A stretch of DNA of 64,000 bases from Thozetella sp. PMI_491 (Eukaryota > Ascomycota > Sordariomycetes > Chaetosphaeriales > Chaetosphaeriaceae): contig MU270044.1 of the NCBI GenBank assembly GCA_021432635.1, positions 687,455-751,454 on the forward strand, given 5' to 3'. A model generated the notes under the pieces. The model worked only from the letters and a program-made list of their open reading frames with translations, was not told where the DNA came from and did no database searches. The translations under genes were made by a program, and so were the position numbers. Shown here piece by piece: positions 22,729 through 34,100 of the stretch. How positions within the stretch are numbered: position 1 is the first letter of the stretch; each line of letters opens with the position of its first letter.

Positions 22729-24423
22729 ATGGAGCCTAGACACCACTTTCATCTCACCCAACCCCCAAACTCCCCCAGCGAGTTCATCTACGATGTCAAG
22801 TCTAGAAGCACCACTCCATCTGCACCATTTGCTGTTAAAAAGCTGGGTGTCGGAGTATATTCTCGATCCCCTGCCCGCCAACAGCGACTGGATCGTCACG
22901 TCGATTCATCTCATTCCGCATTTGTCTCGAGCTACCCTGCCCCTGGATTCGCCGAGCCTTGGAACCCGACGCTGCGCGACCAGACTGAACGCCCGCCTAT
23001 GACTGACCAAGACCGTGCAGGCGCCCATTTTCCCCGGTCGCCGGCGCCGATCACATTCCGGGAACCCTGCTGGGATGGAACTCGGTTCCGCGCTGGTGCC
23101 GGCTCTCTCAAAGACCCGCTGAACCCTAGGGTCGTGGAGCTTGACGAGGACGAGGACGAGCCGGAGGTGTGCGCAGGCCTGTCGAGCTTTGGTGTTAACG
23201 CACGCACTCGAGATGATTCCATCAGCCCCAAGACGATCCCCAAGTCGATGCCTGTCGCAGTACACGACGATGTCCCTCCTCGAGGACAGGAACCTGAGGA
23301 ATCTTGGTTCGAGGCCAGAGCATACGGGACGCCTTCGACCATCGCCTCAGCCCCATCGATGCAGACGAAGCTTGCGGCCACCTTGGCTCACAGCCCATCG
23401 CCTGCTCTGGCTACTTTCCTGCCACAATCATCTCACTCTCAGCGTGTGCCTGAGGGTCTTTTCCACCATCCTCGGCCAGCACCAACCATTGTCTCGCTCT
23501 CGGATGAGGATGCGGCCACCGAGGCAATGTCGTCTACAGGATCTTGGGCCCCAACTGAGGGTGAAGACTACTCTGGCGACGGCGGTAGTGGCGGTGGCAT
23601 CCCCTCTTTCCGCTTCATAGTCTCCCCAGACAAAGCCCGCCACGCCGTTGAGATAGCAGAGGCTGCCGAGGATATTGGCCTCGCAGCCACGAAGGCGCAC
23701 CTCCGGGCTCACATCGCCAACTTCCGCGCGCGAGCATGTACATCCCACATGGAACATGGCCACCGCCGTCACGGGTCTGTGATAGACCACACACAGGATA
23801 ACGACGACGACATCCTGTTAGGCGCAAAGACGCCCTGCAGCAAAACACATCTGCCAATGCGTCGCCGTGGAAGGTGCACCAGGTCCCGCTCTAGGCCGTA
23901 TCGGACGACACCAGCAGCGTCCAAGAAGCGGCAGGATGACTCGTCGTCGACTTTGACCTGTAACACTCCGGCGCCCTTCGCCCGGTCCCCGAGCCCCTCC
24001 GTCAGCGTCCATGTAGGGATCTTCTCCGTTGCCAACGAGTCCGACGTTCCCGGCCTGCCTTGCACCGACTCACTTCTCGCCAACACGAGCGCCATCTGCA
24101 ACTTGATGTGGGAGAAGGCGGTGCGCAACCGGCTCCTCTCGCTCAACGCCGAGATCCGCGCCGTCAGCACGATGCGGGACCTTCTTGAGGCGGCCGAGAC
24201 GCTCGTGTTTGACACGGGCGTCCTGCGCCACGCCGCTCTCTCGGCTGGCTCCGGCGTGGATCCTGCCCAACACCACGAGGAGATGGCGTCCGACGGTCTA
24301 AGTGAGAGGGCCGTGGAGGTGCTCTTGGTCCGGGTGGTGTCATCGGCGAAGAAGATCTGCGAAATCCTGGCCTACGGTACCGGCGTGTTAGCGCTAGAGG
24401 AGCTAGAGCATAGCGATTGGTGA
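22729..24423 (+). CDS. Uncharacterised protein, mostly disordered, with a helical C-terminus
   Basis: Single-exon open frame of 564 residues from the ATG at 22729 (MEPRHHFHLTQPP); 625 residues if the ATG at 22546 is used. I prefer 22729 because the upstream part is Cys/Arg/Asn-rich and looks like untranslated leader. The first ~300 residues are Ser/Pro/Thr-rich and probably disordered, with short acidic runs (ELDEDEDEPEV; SLSDEDAAT). A helical patch follows (VSPDKARHAVEIAEAAEDIG), then a basic, Ser-rich linker. The last ~130 residues look folded and helical: ICNLMWEKAVRNRLLSLNAE, RDLLEAAETLVFDTGVLRHA, VEVLLVRVVSSAKKICEILA, then GTGVLALEELEHSDW. I recognise no family. Codon use and GC3 resemble neighbouring genes, which supports coding. 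It could be a lineage-specific regulator; no function is assigned. Confidence 0.7.
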   Translation: MEPRHHFHLTQPPNSPSEFIYDVKSRSTTPSAPFAVKKLGVGVYSRSPARQQRLDRHVDSSHSAFVSSYPAPGFAEPWNPTLRDQTERPPMTDQDRAGAHFPRSPAPITFREPCWDGTRFRAGAGSLKDPLNPRVVELDEDEDEPEVCAGLSSFGVNARTRDDSISPKTIPKSMPVAVHDDVPPRGQEPEESWFEARAYGTPSTIASAPSMQTKLAATLAHSPSPALATFLPQSSHSQRVPEGLFHHPRPAPTIVSLSDEDAATEAMSSTGSWAPTEGEDYSGDGGSGGGIPSFRFIVSPDKARHAVEIAEAAEDIGLAATKAHLRAHIANFRARACTSHMEHGHRRHGSVIDHTQDNDDDILLGAKTPCSKTHLPMRRRGRCTRSRSRPYRTTPAASKKRQDDSSSTLTCNTPAPFARSPSPSVSVHVGIFSVANESDVPGLPCTDSLLANTSAICNLMWEKAVRNRLLSLNAEIRAVSTMRDLLEAAETLVFDTGVLRHAALSAGSGVDPAQHHEEMASDGLSERAVEVLLVRVVSSAKKICEILAYGTGVLALEELEHSDW

Positions 24424-25143
24424 AGAATGACAGGCGGGAGTCAGTCATTGGGCTGGGAACCATGTCTAGAAGGCGACAGAGAAGTGCTCATGTGGGCAGC
24501 AGCTCCCTGAGAGCCCCATCTCACTTTGAGAAGCCACCTCAGGCCGATGACTAGATAGGAATCTACGTGCTGTAGGGCAGGAAGATGAGAAGCTCTGTAG
24601 AAAGGGCAGACCGCCGGACGGTAGGCGAACTAGGAAGAGCTGTCATGAATCATCCCATTTCCATTCAGAATACCCCAAGCTATTAAATCTGCAATGCTCG
24701 ATGCAGCAACGCAAGGCCATCAAGCCACAAAGTCAACTGTAGGTATCGTGGGAGCATGTAACTGCGTACACAATGTAACCTAACGCCTGGCAATGACCTA
24801 AGAGATAATAAGAAAAAGCCATGCCACACCGAACTCCCCTCGGCCAGCCTGGAGACAAGCCTTGAAAAACACCGCTATGTACAACTAGTGTCGCCAGCTG
24901 GCCCGCGGAAACAATTGCAAAGGTCGTGTCGTCTGATTTGGTCGTTCTTCAACTTGATCGTCGTCCTCTCGAAGTGGTAGGGACTGGATGCATTCGTGCT
25001 TGCTCCTCTTCATTTCTTCTCCGCTCATCTCCCACGCAGGACCCTGTGTCCTCGGCCCCTTGTTTATCTTTCCCCCTTCTCCTCCCCATTCGTTTATAAC
25101 CTCCGACAAGGGACGTTCGGCAGATCTATCACTCTAAGGGGTT
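24424..25143. other. Gene-free spacer between convergent genes
   Basis: 3' flanks of the uncharacterised gene (+) and polo kinase (-). Nothing else is supported. Confidence 0.55.
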
Positions 25144-28100
25144 TCAGGATGCGCTTCGTTTCTTCGTCTCATCGATGTCGTCCCCAATGATGGAGGGCGT
25201 CCGGGGGTCCACCCATGCTGTCAGTCGCTCATCCCCCTGACGAGCACCGATAGTGACCCAGACATGCTTGGCGGGGATGGGGACCGTCTTAGTCTCGCGG
25301 TAACCCGTCCAGCGCAGACGCCCCTCGCGGCTCATGTCGCTGACACCCAGGCCACCGTTGGTGTTCCACTCCTTGACCATGTCGCGGATGAACTCAATCT
25401 TCTTCCGGAACTGATTCGCCACCGGGATGCCTTGGAGCTCTGGCTGGATCTCGGGCCGCCACCGGGTCGGGTTGCTTGCGCTGCGGGTGCCAGTTCGCGG
25501 CGCGGGCTGCTTGACAGGCATGGCGAAGTTGAGCAGAGTCTGGAGAGGGTATGAGAGCACTGTTCGGTCGTCGAGGGCCGATTCGCTCATGGTACCGGTC
25601 TCTTCTAGGCGTTTGGCGGCATCTAGAGGGAGGTGCCAGAAGTGGCACCAAGCTGCCGTTGAATCAAGCACGATCTTGGTGTGATCAGGGAAGTTGAACT
25701 GAGACCAGGTTAGCACCAAATATCGCGCTTTGGTTGGGCGGGTGCATCGATCGGCCGCTACTTACCTGCATGTGGCCATCGCAGAACATCCAGCAACCGA
25801 CGTCGCCGAACCGCTGATAGAAAGTGACAACGTCGCTGGGTGGTGCGTTAGGGTCCCGGATGGTGGAGGCCCGCATAGGAGAGTCCTCGACGCTGCCGAG
25901 GCCCTCGCTCTCCCGTCCGTATGCCACCATGTAGTTGGCAAACTTCTTCCACAGCACGATTCTCTCCCGCTTGCGGTGATCCCATATGTTCTTCCCGGCG
26001 CTGAGCTTGCCAACGCTGCCGTCCGCCTGGGGGGTCATGCTGAACGCCGTGGGGTTGATGCAGACTCGGTTGAGACCTTCCTCGCCATTGTTCTCGTAAA
26101 ATTGAACGGGCTCGTTCATCGGCACAACTTGGTGGCGGTCGAGGTAAGTCCTGTCGTCCTTGCGCAGGCAATGCCTCTCGGCGCCGCGGACGAGCAAGCA
26201 GGCCGGCGGTAGCCACCCCTCCTTCTCCCCATTCGACGTAGTGTTGCCCTTGAGGATGCAGCCCACGCTGCCATCGTTTAGGATGTAACCCAGGCCGAAC
26301 TTGTTGGTGTAATCCACCCATTTGACCACAATGTGAGGAGGCGACGGCGTCTTGTCCTTGGTGGAAACAATCGCCATGGAACGAGCGTTTAGAGCACGCT
26401 CAAGCTCCGCCTGGAGCCTGCGAAGACGCTCCAGTACTACGTCCGGCTTCGTGCCCGGGATCTCCTCTACGTTTTCTGAAGGACCAAAGAGGGACATAAG
26501 CTCAAGGCCTTCAGGGCGATCGGACGAGGTTCGCTGGGCAACGGGCTGGCTCCTCGAGCTGGGGGCCTGGTTCCGGATGGCACGCTGTGAGGAAGTGCTG
26601 GGAAGGGGGTCTCGCACTTCGGCCGGGGTGGGTTCTCGCTTGGCTCGGGACCGAAGAGTCCCGGTAGGCTTCGGTGCGATGTCGGCGAGTGTCTGGGCTC
26701 GCGGGATCCCGGCAGTGAAGGGGCGACCCTGTGCTCTCTGCTGAGCGGCGAAGCTCTGAGGTGGAGCGCGCAGCAAACCAGAGGGCGCCTTGGGGGGGAA
26801 GGCGCTTTGACTGAGGCTACTCATGTCATCCGAGCGGTCAACGACCAACGAGGACTGACCGGCATGGGCCTGCCTGGCGAGGCGCTCCTGAAGCCTCTGC
26901 TCGCTTCGAACCTCGTCAAATGGTCTGTAGACAATGCCCTCGGCGAGCGGGATGGCAGGAGTGAGACCGTGCTGCTCTTCGTCTGCCATTTCTCGCCAGA
27001 TATTCTTGAACACCATCTTGGAAGTGTTCCATGGCCCAACGCAGCACTCCTTGCACATCTCTTGGAGCGTTGCGAAGTTGGTGGCCTGGCCCATGGGACT
27101 CCATGACTCCTGGTAGAACGCAACCTTCTCGGGTGGCACGTCCCGGAGCCTCGAGCTGATGTCGGCCGGGGTAGGCATATACCCCGACATGAAGAAAGGG
27201 TGTTCTACGATCGTGTCCGGGTCAGGTCTCTTGTCGGCATCCTGGAGCATGATGGCGACGAGATCCTTGGCCTCTGCACTAATGTACTTCTGAGACGTCT
27301 CGGGCGACGGCCACTCGTAGTCCCTCTCCCTGGCGCGACGATAGATTTCGTCGGTGGTTGAGGACTGGAATGGCGGCTTTGAAGTAAGCATGGCGAACCT
27401 TTACACCCTAGTTAGCAAGCTGGTACCGGAGACAATAGATGGCCGATAGGCGGCCACTCACACAATGATACCAAGACTCCAAATATCAACCATGTGGTCG
27501 TGTCCCTTCTTGCCCTTCTCAAGAATCTCGGGAGCGATGTAGTTGGGGGTACCGCAGAGAGTCGTCCGCCGCATAATCTGCATATCCTTTCCGGTCAACA
27601 ACAGGGCAGCGAGACCGAAATCACCGATCTTCGCGTTCATGTGCTTGTCCAGAAAGATATTTCCCATCTTCAGGTCGCGATGGATTATGCCCTTGGCGTG
27701 CATGTACTTGATCGCGCCAGCAATCTGGACCGAGTAGAACCGCACCTCAGGTTCAGTCAATCCCTTACGGCGCTTGACCATGTCCATGAGGTTTCCGTTG
27801 GGGCAGAGCTCGAGGATAAGGTACGTGCAATTTTCAAACGTGAAGGCTCGGTGGAACTGCACAATGTTCTGCTGCCGCATCTTCGAATGAATCTGCAGCT
27901 CAGTTTGGAACTATCCAACAGTTAGTAGGGGCTTCAGAGTAGAAGGGGGGGGGAGAGATTAAATCCCGGGTCATTCAACACACCTTTTGCTCCATCTTGA
28001 TGGGCATCTGGCTCTTCACGATCTTGAGAGCATAGCGCTTCGACACACCAGCCAATCTGCCCTCGTAGCAGATAGCAAACCCGCCCTTGCCAAGCAACTT

Positions 28101-28301
28101 CCCGACCTGGTAGACGGCACCTTCTTTACGATCGGCGCTGGGAGGCTCCGTCACGTTGTTTGGCGGCGGCGGCGGGTGCTCCTTGTCCTTTGACGATTTG
28201 AGCTGCGCGGCGGCCTTGGTCTTCAGCTCATTTCGAGGAGCCCGCTGGGCATTTGCATCCCGAGGGGACAGGGCCTCCATGTCGACGCCCTTAGCTCCCA
28301 T
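25144..28301 (-). CDS. cdc5: Polo-like kinase (Cdc5/Plo1)
   Basis: Mitotic Ser/Thr kinase controlling mitotic entry, spindle function, septation and exit (family role). Protein of 984 residues. Exons: 28301-27984, 27910-27462, 27398-25766, 25698-25144. Seen: a Pro/Lys-rich N-terminus; kinase domain from about residue 62 with GKLLGKGGFAICYEGRLAG (Gly-rich loop), YALKIVKS (catalytic Lys), HRDLKMGNIFLD, KIGDFGLAA and the activation loop RRTTLCGTPNYIAPE, in which Thr223 matches the activating Thr of human PLK1. A Ser/Arg/Pro linker follows, then two polo boxes: WVDYTNKFGLGYILNDGSVG (Trp616 equals the conserved pincer-pocket Trp) and VVTFYQRFGDVGCWMFCDGH. The last exon opens FNFPDHTKIVL, whose His806-x-Lys808 pair matches the phosphopeptide-binding H-x-K of PLK1. 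All diagnostic residues are intact. It is divergent from the OPA3-like gene. Confidence 0.96.
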
Positions 28302-29074
28302 TCTACGCTAATCGCATGCGTCTCAACAGAAGCAGGTGGATCGATGGAGGTGAACTCGCGGCGGCGTGGCTAGTCAACACTCGATCGGGACCTCGGCGCT
28401 GAGATCTGTAGCAAGATGCATTGTCAATTAGCCAATCCGAAGCCCATGGGAGACGGAGAGTTGGAGAGGCATGCTCGCCAGGTGCAGCCGGAACTTGGAT
28501 CCGGGATCGCATGTGGACTTCGACGGCGACATAAACACAGGAAGGTACTCACAACGAGGATGCAGCTACGATGGCAGCATACAATGAGTGCTTGTTCGCC
28601 AGGCGGCTGCGGTTATGATGCTGAGTTAGTATCGGCGTGTGAGAAAGCTCGTCGTCACTATTTTTCTTGGTGTGTGAAGAACTGGGATCAGGCCGGTGGA
28701 AACAACAACTGGTGGTCGAAGCTCCGTGAGGGAGTATTGGCTGGGGTCGCCAGGAGCAACAGCTGCTGCTTGCTTGTTGACATTGTCCCCACACTACCCA
28801 CTATTGATAACAAGGAACTCTATTGTTGTTTTTCTCTTATCAATTGTCCAAGGCCGGAGCACAGAGTGTAAAGTGGTCCAAGCTTCTTCTTCCGGACACA
28901 TAGTGTGGCGGTGCGGTTGCACCCGCCAATGCAATGTTTTTGCAACAGCTCTGTGCCACACTTTCGATCCCGTCCCCAGGTACCCGTACGCCACATCACG
29001 TCACCAGCCACGACCTCCAAGACTCACCTTATCTAAACACTCTTCAGGGGCGATTCGCTGTTGAAGCCAACAAG
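28302..29074. promoter_or_regulatory. Divergent promoter region, polo kinase / OPA3-like
   Basis: A 773-bp spacer between two divergent starts. I see no ORF with domain signal and no specific operator that I can name. Confidence 0.45.
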
Positions 29075-29969
29075 ATGGTGGCTCTCCCCCTTTTCAAACT
29101 TGCCTCGCTTTTTGTGCGACACGTTTCCAAATATGGAGCGGTACGGCATCCCTTCTGCAAGCTTCCACCTCCGCTGTCGCGCTGACCTTGTCGCCGTAGA
29201 ACCGCATCAAAATCCAGGCCCACGAGCATCCCCGCTTCCGTCAGTTCGCCGCCAAGGTATGTGCCTCATACTGCCTCCCCTCTCCCCTCCATCTATCTTC
29301 TGCACACCTTCACTGTCTGGCACCGTGCTTTGTACCATCCGAGTGCTCTAGTACTTCCCTCGACGCCCCGTTTGCCCACCTAGCAATGCTAATTGGCTCC
29401 TCCCCAACCAGTATGGCCAAATTATACATCAGATCAACATGCGGACCTCGGTCGCTCTGCTTCGCAATGTCGATGCCGAGCTGAAGGCGAAGGAGAAGGC
29501 GGAGACTCCCACTGTCAAAACCAAGGAGCAAGTCGAGAAGGAGGAGCAGAAGAAGGCCAAGCAGCAGGCTGCTGGTACCACAGCTGCGAAGGATGGTCCC
29601 GTCCTCCAGAGCATATGGCGCCGACACTTTCGCCCCCTTCCCGAGGCCAAAGCCGTTGACCTCTTCGCCGATGTTGCCGGTGATGCCTTCGTGCTTATTG
29701 TCGCCACTGCACTCATCCTCTTCGAGTATTACCGCTCATCCGTCAAGCCAGATAAGAACGCGGAGCGCATCAAGGAGCTTTCGGAGGAACTTGAGAAGGT
29801 CAAGGAGGAGAACTCTGAGCGAAAAGAGACCGAGCGGAAGCTAACCGAGACGATTATCGTCATCGAGGACGCCTTGCGCGCGTTTAAGGATCCCAAGACG
29901 AAGCAGCCACTTCTGCTTGGACCCACGCCGCTGGACAAGTCGACTGCGACGGAAAAGCCGGCTCTTTGA
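29075..29969 (+). CDS. opa3: OPA3-like mitochondrial protein
   Basis: Member of the OPA3 family, proteins of the mitochondrial membrane whose human homologue is mutated in optic atrophy and methylglutaconic aciduria; molecular role unsettled (family knowledge). Protein of 226 residues from three exons, 29075-29140, 29200-29256 and 29412-29969. Seen: the OPA3 start MVALPLFKLASLFVRHVSKY, joined by splicing to NRIKIQAHEHPRFRQFAAK and YGQIIHQINMR, the family's conserved block. A Lys/Glu-rich coiled coil (about 65-95) interrupts the domain. It is followed by LPEAKAVDLFADVAGDAFVL with VATALILFEYYRSS, the conserved hydrophobic segment, and a C-terminal coiled coil (NAERIKELSEELEKVKEENS) typical of the family. 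The Lys/Glu insertion is larger than in animals but usual for fungi, as far as I recall. Confidence 0.92.
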
Positions 29970-30383
29970 GACATGGTCTCCTCAGCAATACTTTCTTCCG
30001 CGGATTCGGCCGTGTATATCCCAGAGCAAAAATGCTTCCCGGACGCTCAGCATGAGGCTAGAGCACATCACATACAGAAGCATACGGCACACATCCCACT
30101 TCCCACTTGTACCAAGGACAATCGCCCAGCACCGGTAGACCTGTATTTGATCGGATCTGGACACTAGATAAACTTGGCGTTTGCAGGCATGGCGTTTTCA
30201 GAGAGGGAGCGCGGTACCACAAAAGGAAGGCGCTACGGGACGCGCTGTTAGAAGTTTAGGCGGGCATCTTGAAGGACTCAACTCCCGACTTTTTACTATA
30301 GAGAGATATCACACGCCGCTCTGGGATAATAAAAGCCGACTTGTCGTCTATTTCTATGGTCCGTGTGGCTGGCCCGTGTCGTG
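29970..30383. other. Gene-free spacer
   Basis: 3' flank of the OPA3-like gene and upstream region of the next gene. Nothing is supported. Confidence 0.5.
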
Positions 30384-31161
30384 ATGGCGATGTTTTGTTC
30401 TAGCTTACGCACGAGGAATGCCTGGGCTTCCGTCGTGACAATTCTCCAGCAGCAAACCGTACCACGGTTCAGAGGTATGACTCCCGTCGTCGTTCTCGCA
30501 TGCTGGAGCTACTGACATGGATACAGAGTCGAAGCTGAGCACGCATGATGTCGCACTGCCGCTCCATGATGGACAGCATAACTCGGTCGTGTATCGGTTC
30601 ATTCTGCTCTCTCCAGCCGACCTGGAGGCCTCGACAGCTGGAGCGCGTGCCGAAAGGCTGTACCATCTGGATGGCGGGAAGAACGCCGCAATCGTCTTTC
30701 TCCTAGACGACGCCGGTAGCAATAACCCCATGGAAGCTCTCGAGAAGCTTCAGATTGAGTGAGTATCGCCTTGCCGAAAGCTTGTTCGCGTCGCTCGTTC
30801 TCACGACCGTTGCAGGGCTCTGGACAAGTTTGACGTGCCCATTGTCCCACTGATCGCAGCCAAAGAGCTTCCTGCTATGCTTAAAAGATTCATGGACAGT
30901 CTCAATGCGTCCAGGAGCTCGGTGCCTCGAGAAATTTCCATCATCCGAGAGCTGCTGCCATACTGTACCACCGGAAAGAAGCTGCCGGAGCGCGCGACCT
31001 ATGTCTTGAGCGACATGTGCGATAGTTTTCGCGATCTGATAGATAAGGTAGTTACGGTGGAGGGAAGAGACAAGATCATCACGCTGCTCGGGGAGGAGGA
31101 AGCGACTAGAGTCTTCGCATTCTTCGCCGAGGAGTTTGCAGCCGGCACCTATGTTTACTAA
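30384..31161 (+). CDS. Uncharacterised protein, alpha/beta-type, 222 residues
   Basis: Three-exon model, 30384-30474, 30527-30758 and 30816-31161, in which both junctions keep frame and rebuild natural sequence (PRFR/ESKLSTHDVALPLHDG and EKLQIE/ALDKFDVPIVPL). Seen: a short N-terminal helix (WASVVTILQQQTVPRF), strand-like VVYRFILLSPADLEAS, then HLDGGKNAAIVFLLDDAGSN, a hydrophobic strand ending in Asp-Asp. The amphipathic helix NPMEALEKLQIEALDKF, VPIVPLIAAKELPAMLKRFM, a Leu-rich helix REISIIRELLPYC and a helical C-terminus (EEEATRVFAFFAEEFAAGTY) follow. The strand-helix alternation suggests a Rossmann-like or small alpha/beta domain (inference). I do not recognise a family or catalytic motif. 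The start could be the ATG at 30384 or the in-frame ATG two codons on. Splice consistency and codon use make it a probable real gene. Confidence 0.7.
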
Positions 31162-34100
31162 ACGGACAGTGTTTGTCGCTGTGAAGGAGAAGCAGGCCCT
31201 CGAGAACGTACACAAGAAAACGAGACTGGGTTGGCTCAGCCTGTCATCCTATGCTAGGCTACAATGCGGCTCTCCGCCCATAGGAACCACCTTCTAGAGG
31301 CTAACAGCAACAAGAAGGATTTTCGCCCGGGAGCGCTTATAACACGAAGATGTACTACAATTCTTACTAAGGAGTCTCCTCGGGAGGATACCTGCTCGGT
31401 AAGGAGGTTGGCTGCGTAGCCCACTACGTACGTGGGAGGCCAACGTCGGATCGACATGTCCTTCGCACCAGCTCGGACTTGCAGGTGTAAGGCGAGGTTG
31501 CCGCCAGGCGCCGAGCTCGCTCCTGTCGGGATGACCCTCTATCATGCCGCGGATAATCATAGATGATGAGCATATGCGGGGAGGAAAATACACGAAGGAA
31601 TGCCTGTTGAACCCTGGTCTCTCGGATATCCGCCAGGAAGGGACATAGCCTCCACAGAGCCGCCCATGGCAATGAGCGAGCGAGGGCAGCGACCCGGCCG
31701 TGGTGGAGCGAGCTGATCACCTGATAGAGAAGGTGCGCGGCACTTGATCGGGCAGTTCTTCCGCCTAGACCCTTGGCGAGTGCCGCGTGGTGATCACTAC
31801 ATCAGTGATAGCGGCGGCATGGTGACCAACAGGATGACTGGGATCGATCATCGCGGCTCTTGCCCTCGCCCTTTCAATTGGGTCGGGTCATCACGTCGGG
31901 AGGATTGTGCAGCAGAGCTAGCGTAAGATGGGCACAAGTCCGACGTGCGAGTGGTAGCCCGCCACAGCAGAAATCAGCAGAAGTCAGGCGTGACGTGACG
32001 AACGGGCAACGACACCGAGCAGCGGGGGTCCATGAATATGGATGGCTGCGAAAAACCCCCCAGGAGGGGACCGGCTGCAATTTGTAGGTCGGAATAGGGT
32101 TAGCAAGGTGACGGCAGCTGCAGTGAAGCCAATGGCTCTATCTTGTGCATCCAGTGCATCCAGCGCATCCAGCGTGATATTGGTGACTTGCAGGGCATCC
32201 CGGGTCTTGGTCCAGGGCGCACCCCGCCTTGCCCGCCATCGCACGAAGCGAACAGGACGGGAAGGGTTCCCAGAGGCATGCCCCGCAGACGTGGCTGGGA
32301 AGGCACGAGGGGCAGAAAGGTGGGGGGGTGAGATGGTAGGCGCTGGTTGGGCAAGAGCCCAGGATTCACAGCTGAGCGAGCCAACCAGAATCGCTCTCGA
32401 GCCGCCGGCAGACAAGACTAGGAAAACTAATATCGCGCCGCCTCTCGCCAGCCGGTTCGATCTACAGATGCACGAGATGCAAGCTGATCGAATGTTGGCC
32501 ACCATGGGCGGTAGAGCGGGGCGAGCCCGTCGGCGGCCACCACGGCTCGACGTCGTACTACTGCACAAGCCTGGCACTTAGCAATCTTCGGTTACAATGA
32601 CAATCTATGTCCGGTATTCCTTACCTGCAGCCTGTGGGCCCCGGCCCGGGAGCAGAGATCGCCGAATGCCTGCGTGCGATTGATTGACTCGGTTGATGCG
32701 ATGCCATAATGCTGCGATCTCGGGTGTTTTCTTGTCGATCCACCCTACTCCCCCATATGGGCCAGCTGTCGTGCATGCAACCGCCGAGCGCGATGCACCA
32801 TCACTCACTCACCTGTAACTTCTTGTTCGGGCGTGGCTCAACCCGACATGGCCTGCTCGAACATGCGCACGTTCGAGATGGGATGGCACCCCCCTAGCCC
32901 CCCGCAAAGGAGTTGTGATTATACGCTGTCAAAAGACGCATTCCTTTCGGATACGAAGGGTGGGCGCCGTGAGCCCCATAGCATTGGTATCACGGTGGGC
33001 CAGCGACAAAGATGCATTCATGCTCGGATCTCGGGTCGTTTTTCGAACAAAACGCATACGCTCGCCGAACAAGCAGCAGATTGATTGCCCTCTGGATGAG
33101 AGAGGGGGTCCCTTGGCAGGAAACAAGCCATCCGAACTGGGTGCTCGGGCCGGACCCAGGGGGGGAAACCTGCCAACTCAATTCTCGCGCAGGGCGAGAA
33201 GGGGGCCCGATACGCGAACTTGGATAAACGTCTGAATCGTGGTGTCTATGCTGCTGCCCTTGCACGTTTCGCCCTTCTCGTGGGTTCCCCAGCGTCGGTG
33301 TCCGTGGTGCAGCAAACCGAGGCAGGGGTGCGCTGGTGTCTGTGAGCAGTCATCTCGAAACCAGCAGACGAGCGACATGAATCGGGCTGAAGTGATGGCC
33401 TCCTCGCGTGCAGTGCCGGAGGGAAGGTCAAGGCGGACGTCTACCGACGTGGTGGGACGTCTCGACATCGGACTCAGCAGAGCGCAGCAGTGCTCACTCC
33501 TGAACGACATGGCGCGAGTTTCTACTGGTCTCGTATACTCCTGTGCCCTGGGGGCGTGATACGGATGAAGGGCGCCGACCCGTCCTACCAAGCAGCCGCA
33601 CCAGATCCTACCAGAGATTCGCTCACATCCACGAACTGTCGCACCACACACCACACACCCACACGCGCAGGCGCTGAGCCTTGTTCCTGACTCGACTTGC
33701 CGCTGCTGGACCGAGAAAGGCTGAGGCTGAGGCTCTACCATAGTATGGGGGAACCACCTGGTGGCGTCGGGAGGAATAATAGCAAGGCGGCGGCGGGCGG
33801 GAGCGTGGGCGCTTGGGCCACCGCTTCTACCCTCCCACCCCTGCCCCCCCCTTTCACAACCCCAGCTCTCAAACGGTCTCTGCTTCAACATGGCTCCGCC
33901 TAAACTTGGCGGTATTGTCCCGGCCTGATCATCCGTCTCAGAGTTGAGATGGCATGAGGAGCTCAGATTGCGATGGCGTTGGAACCCGATCTTTGCAGCC
34001 TGCACGAACCGGAGGCTGAGCGGACGCCTTTCATTTCGTCTCTCGCCCGCCTGATGGCTCGCTCGGACGAGAACAACCCTATGTGGTGTGTTTGCCCTTT

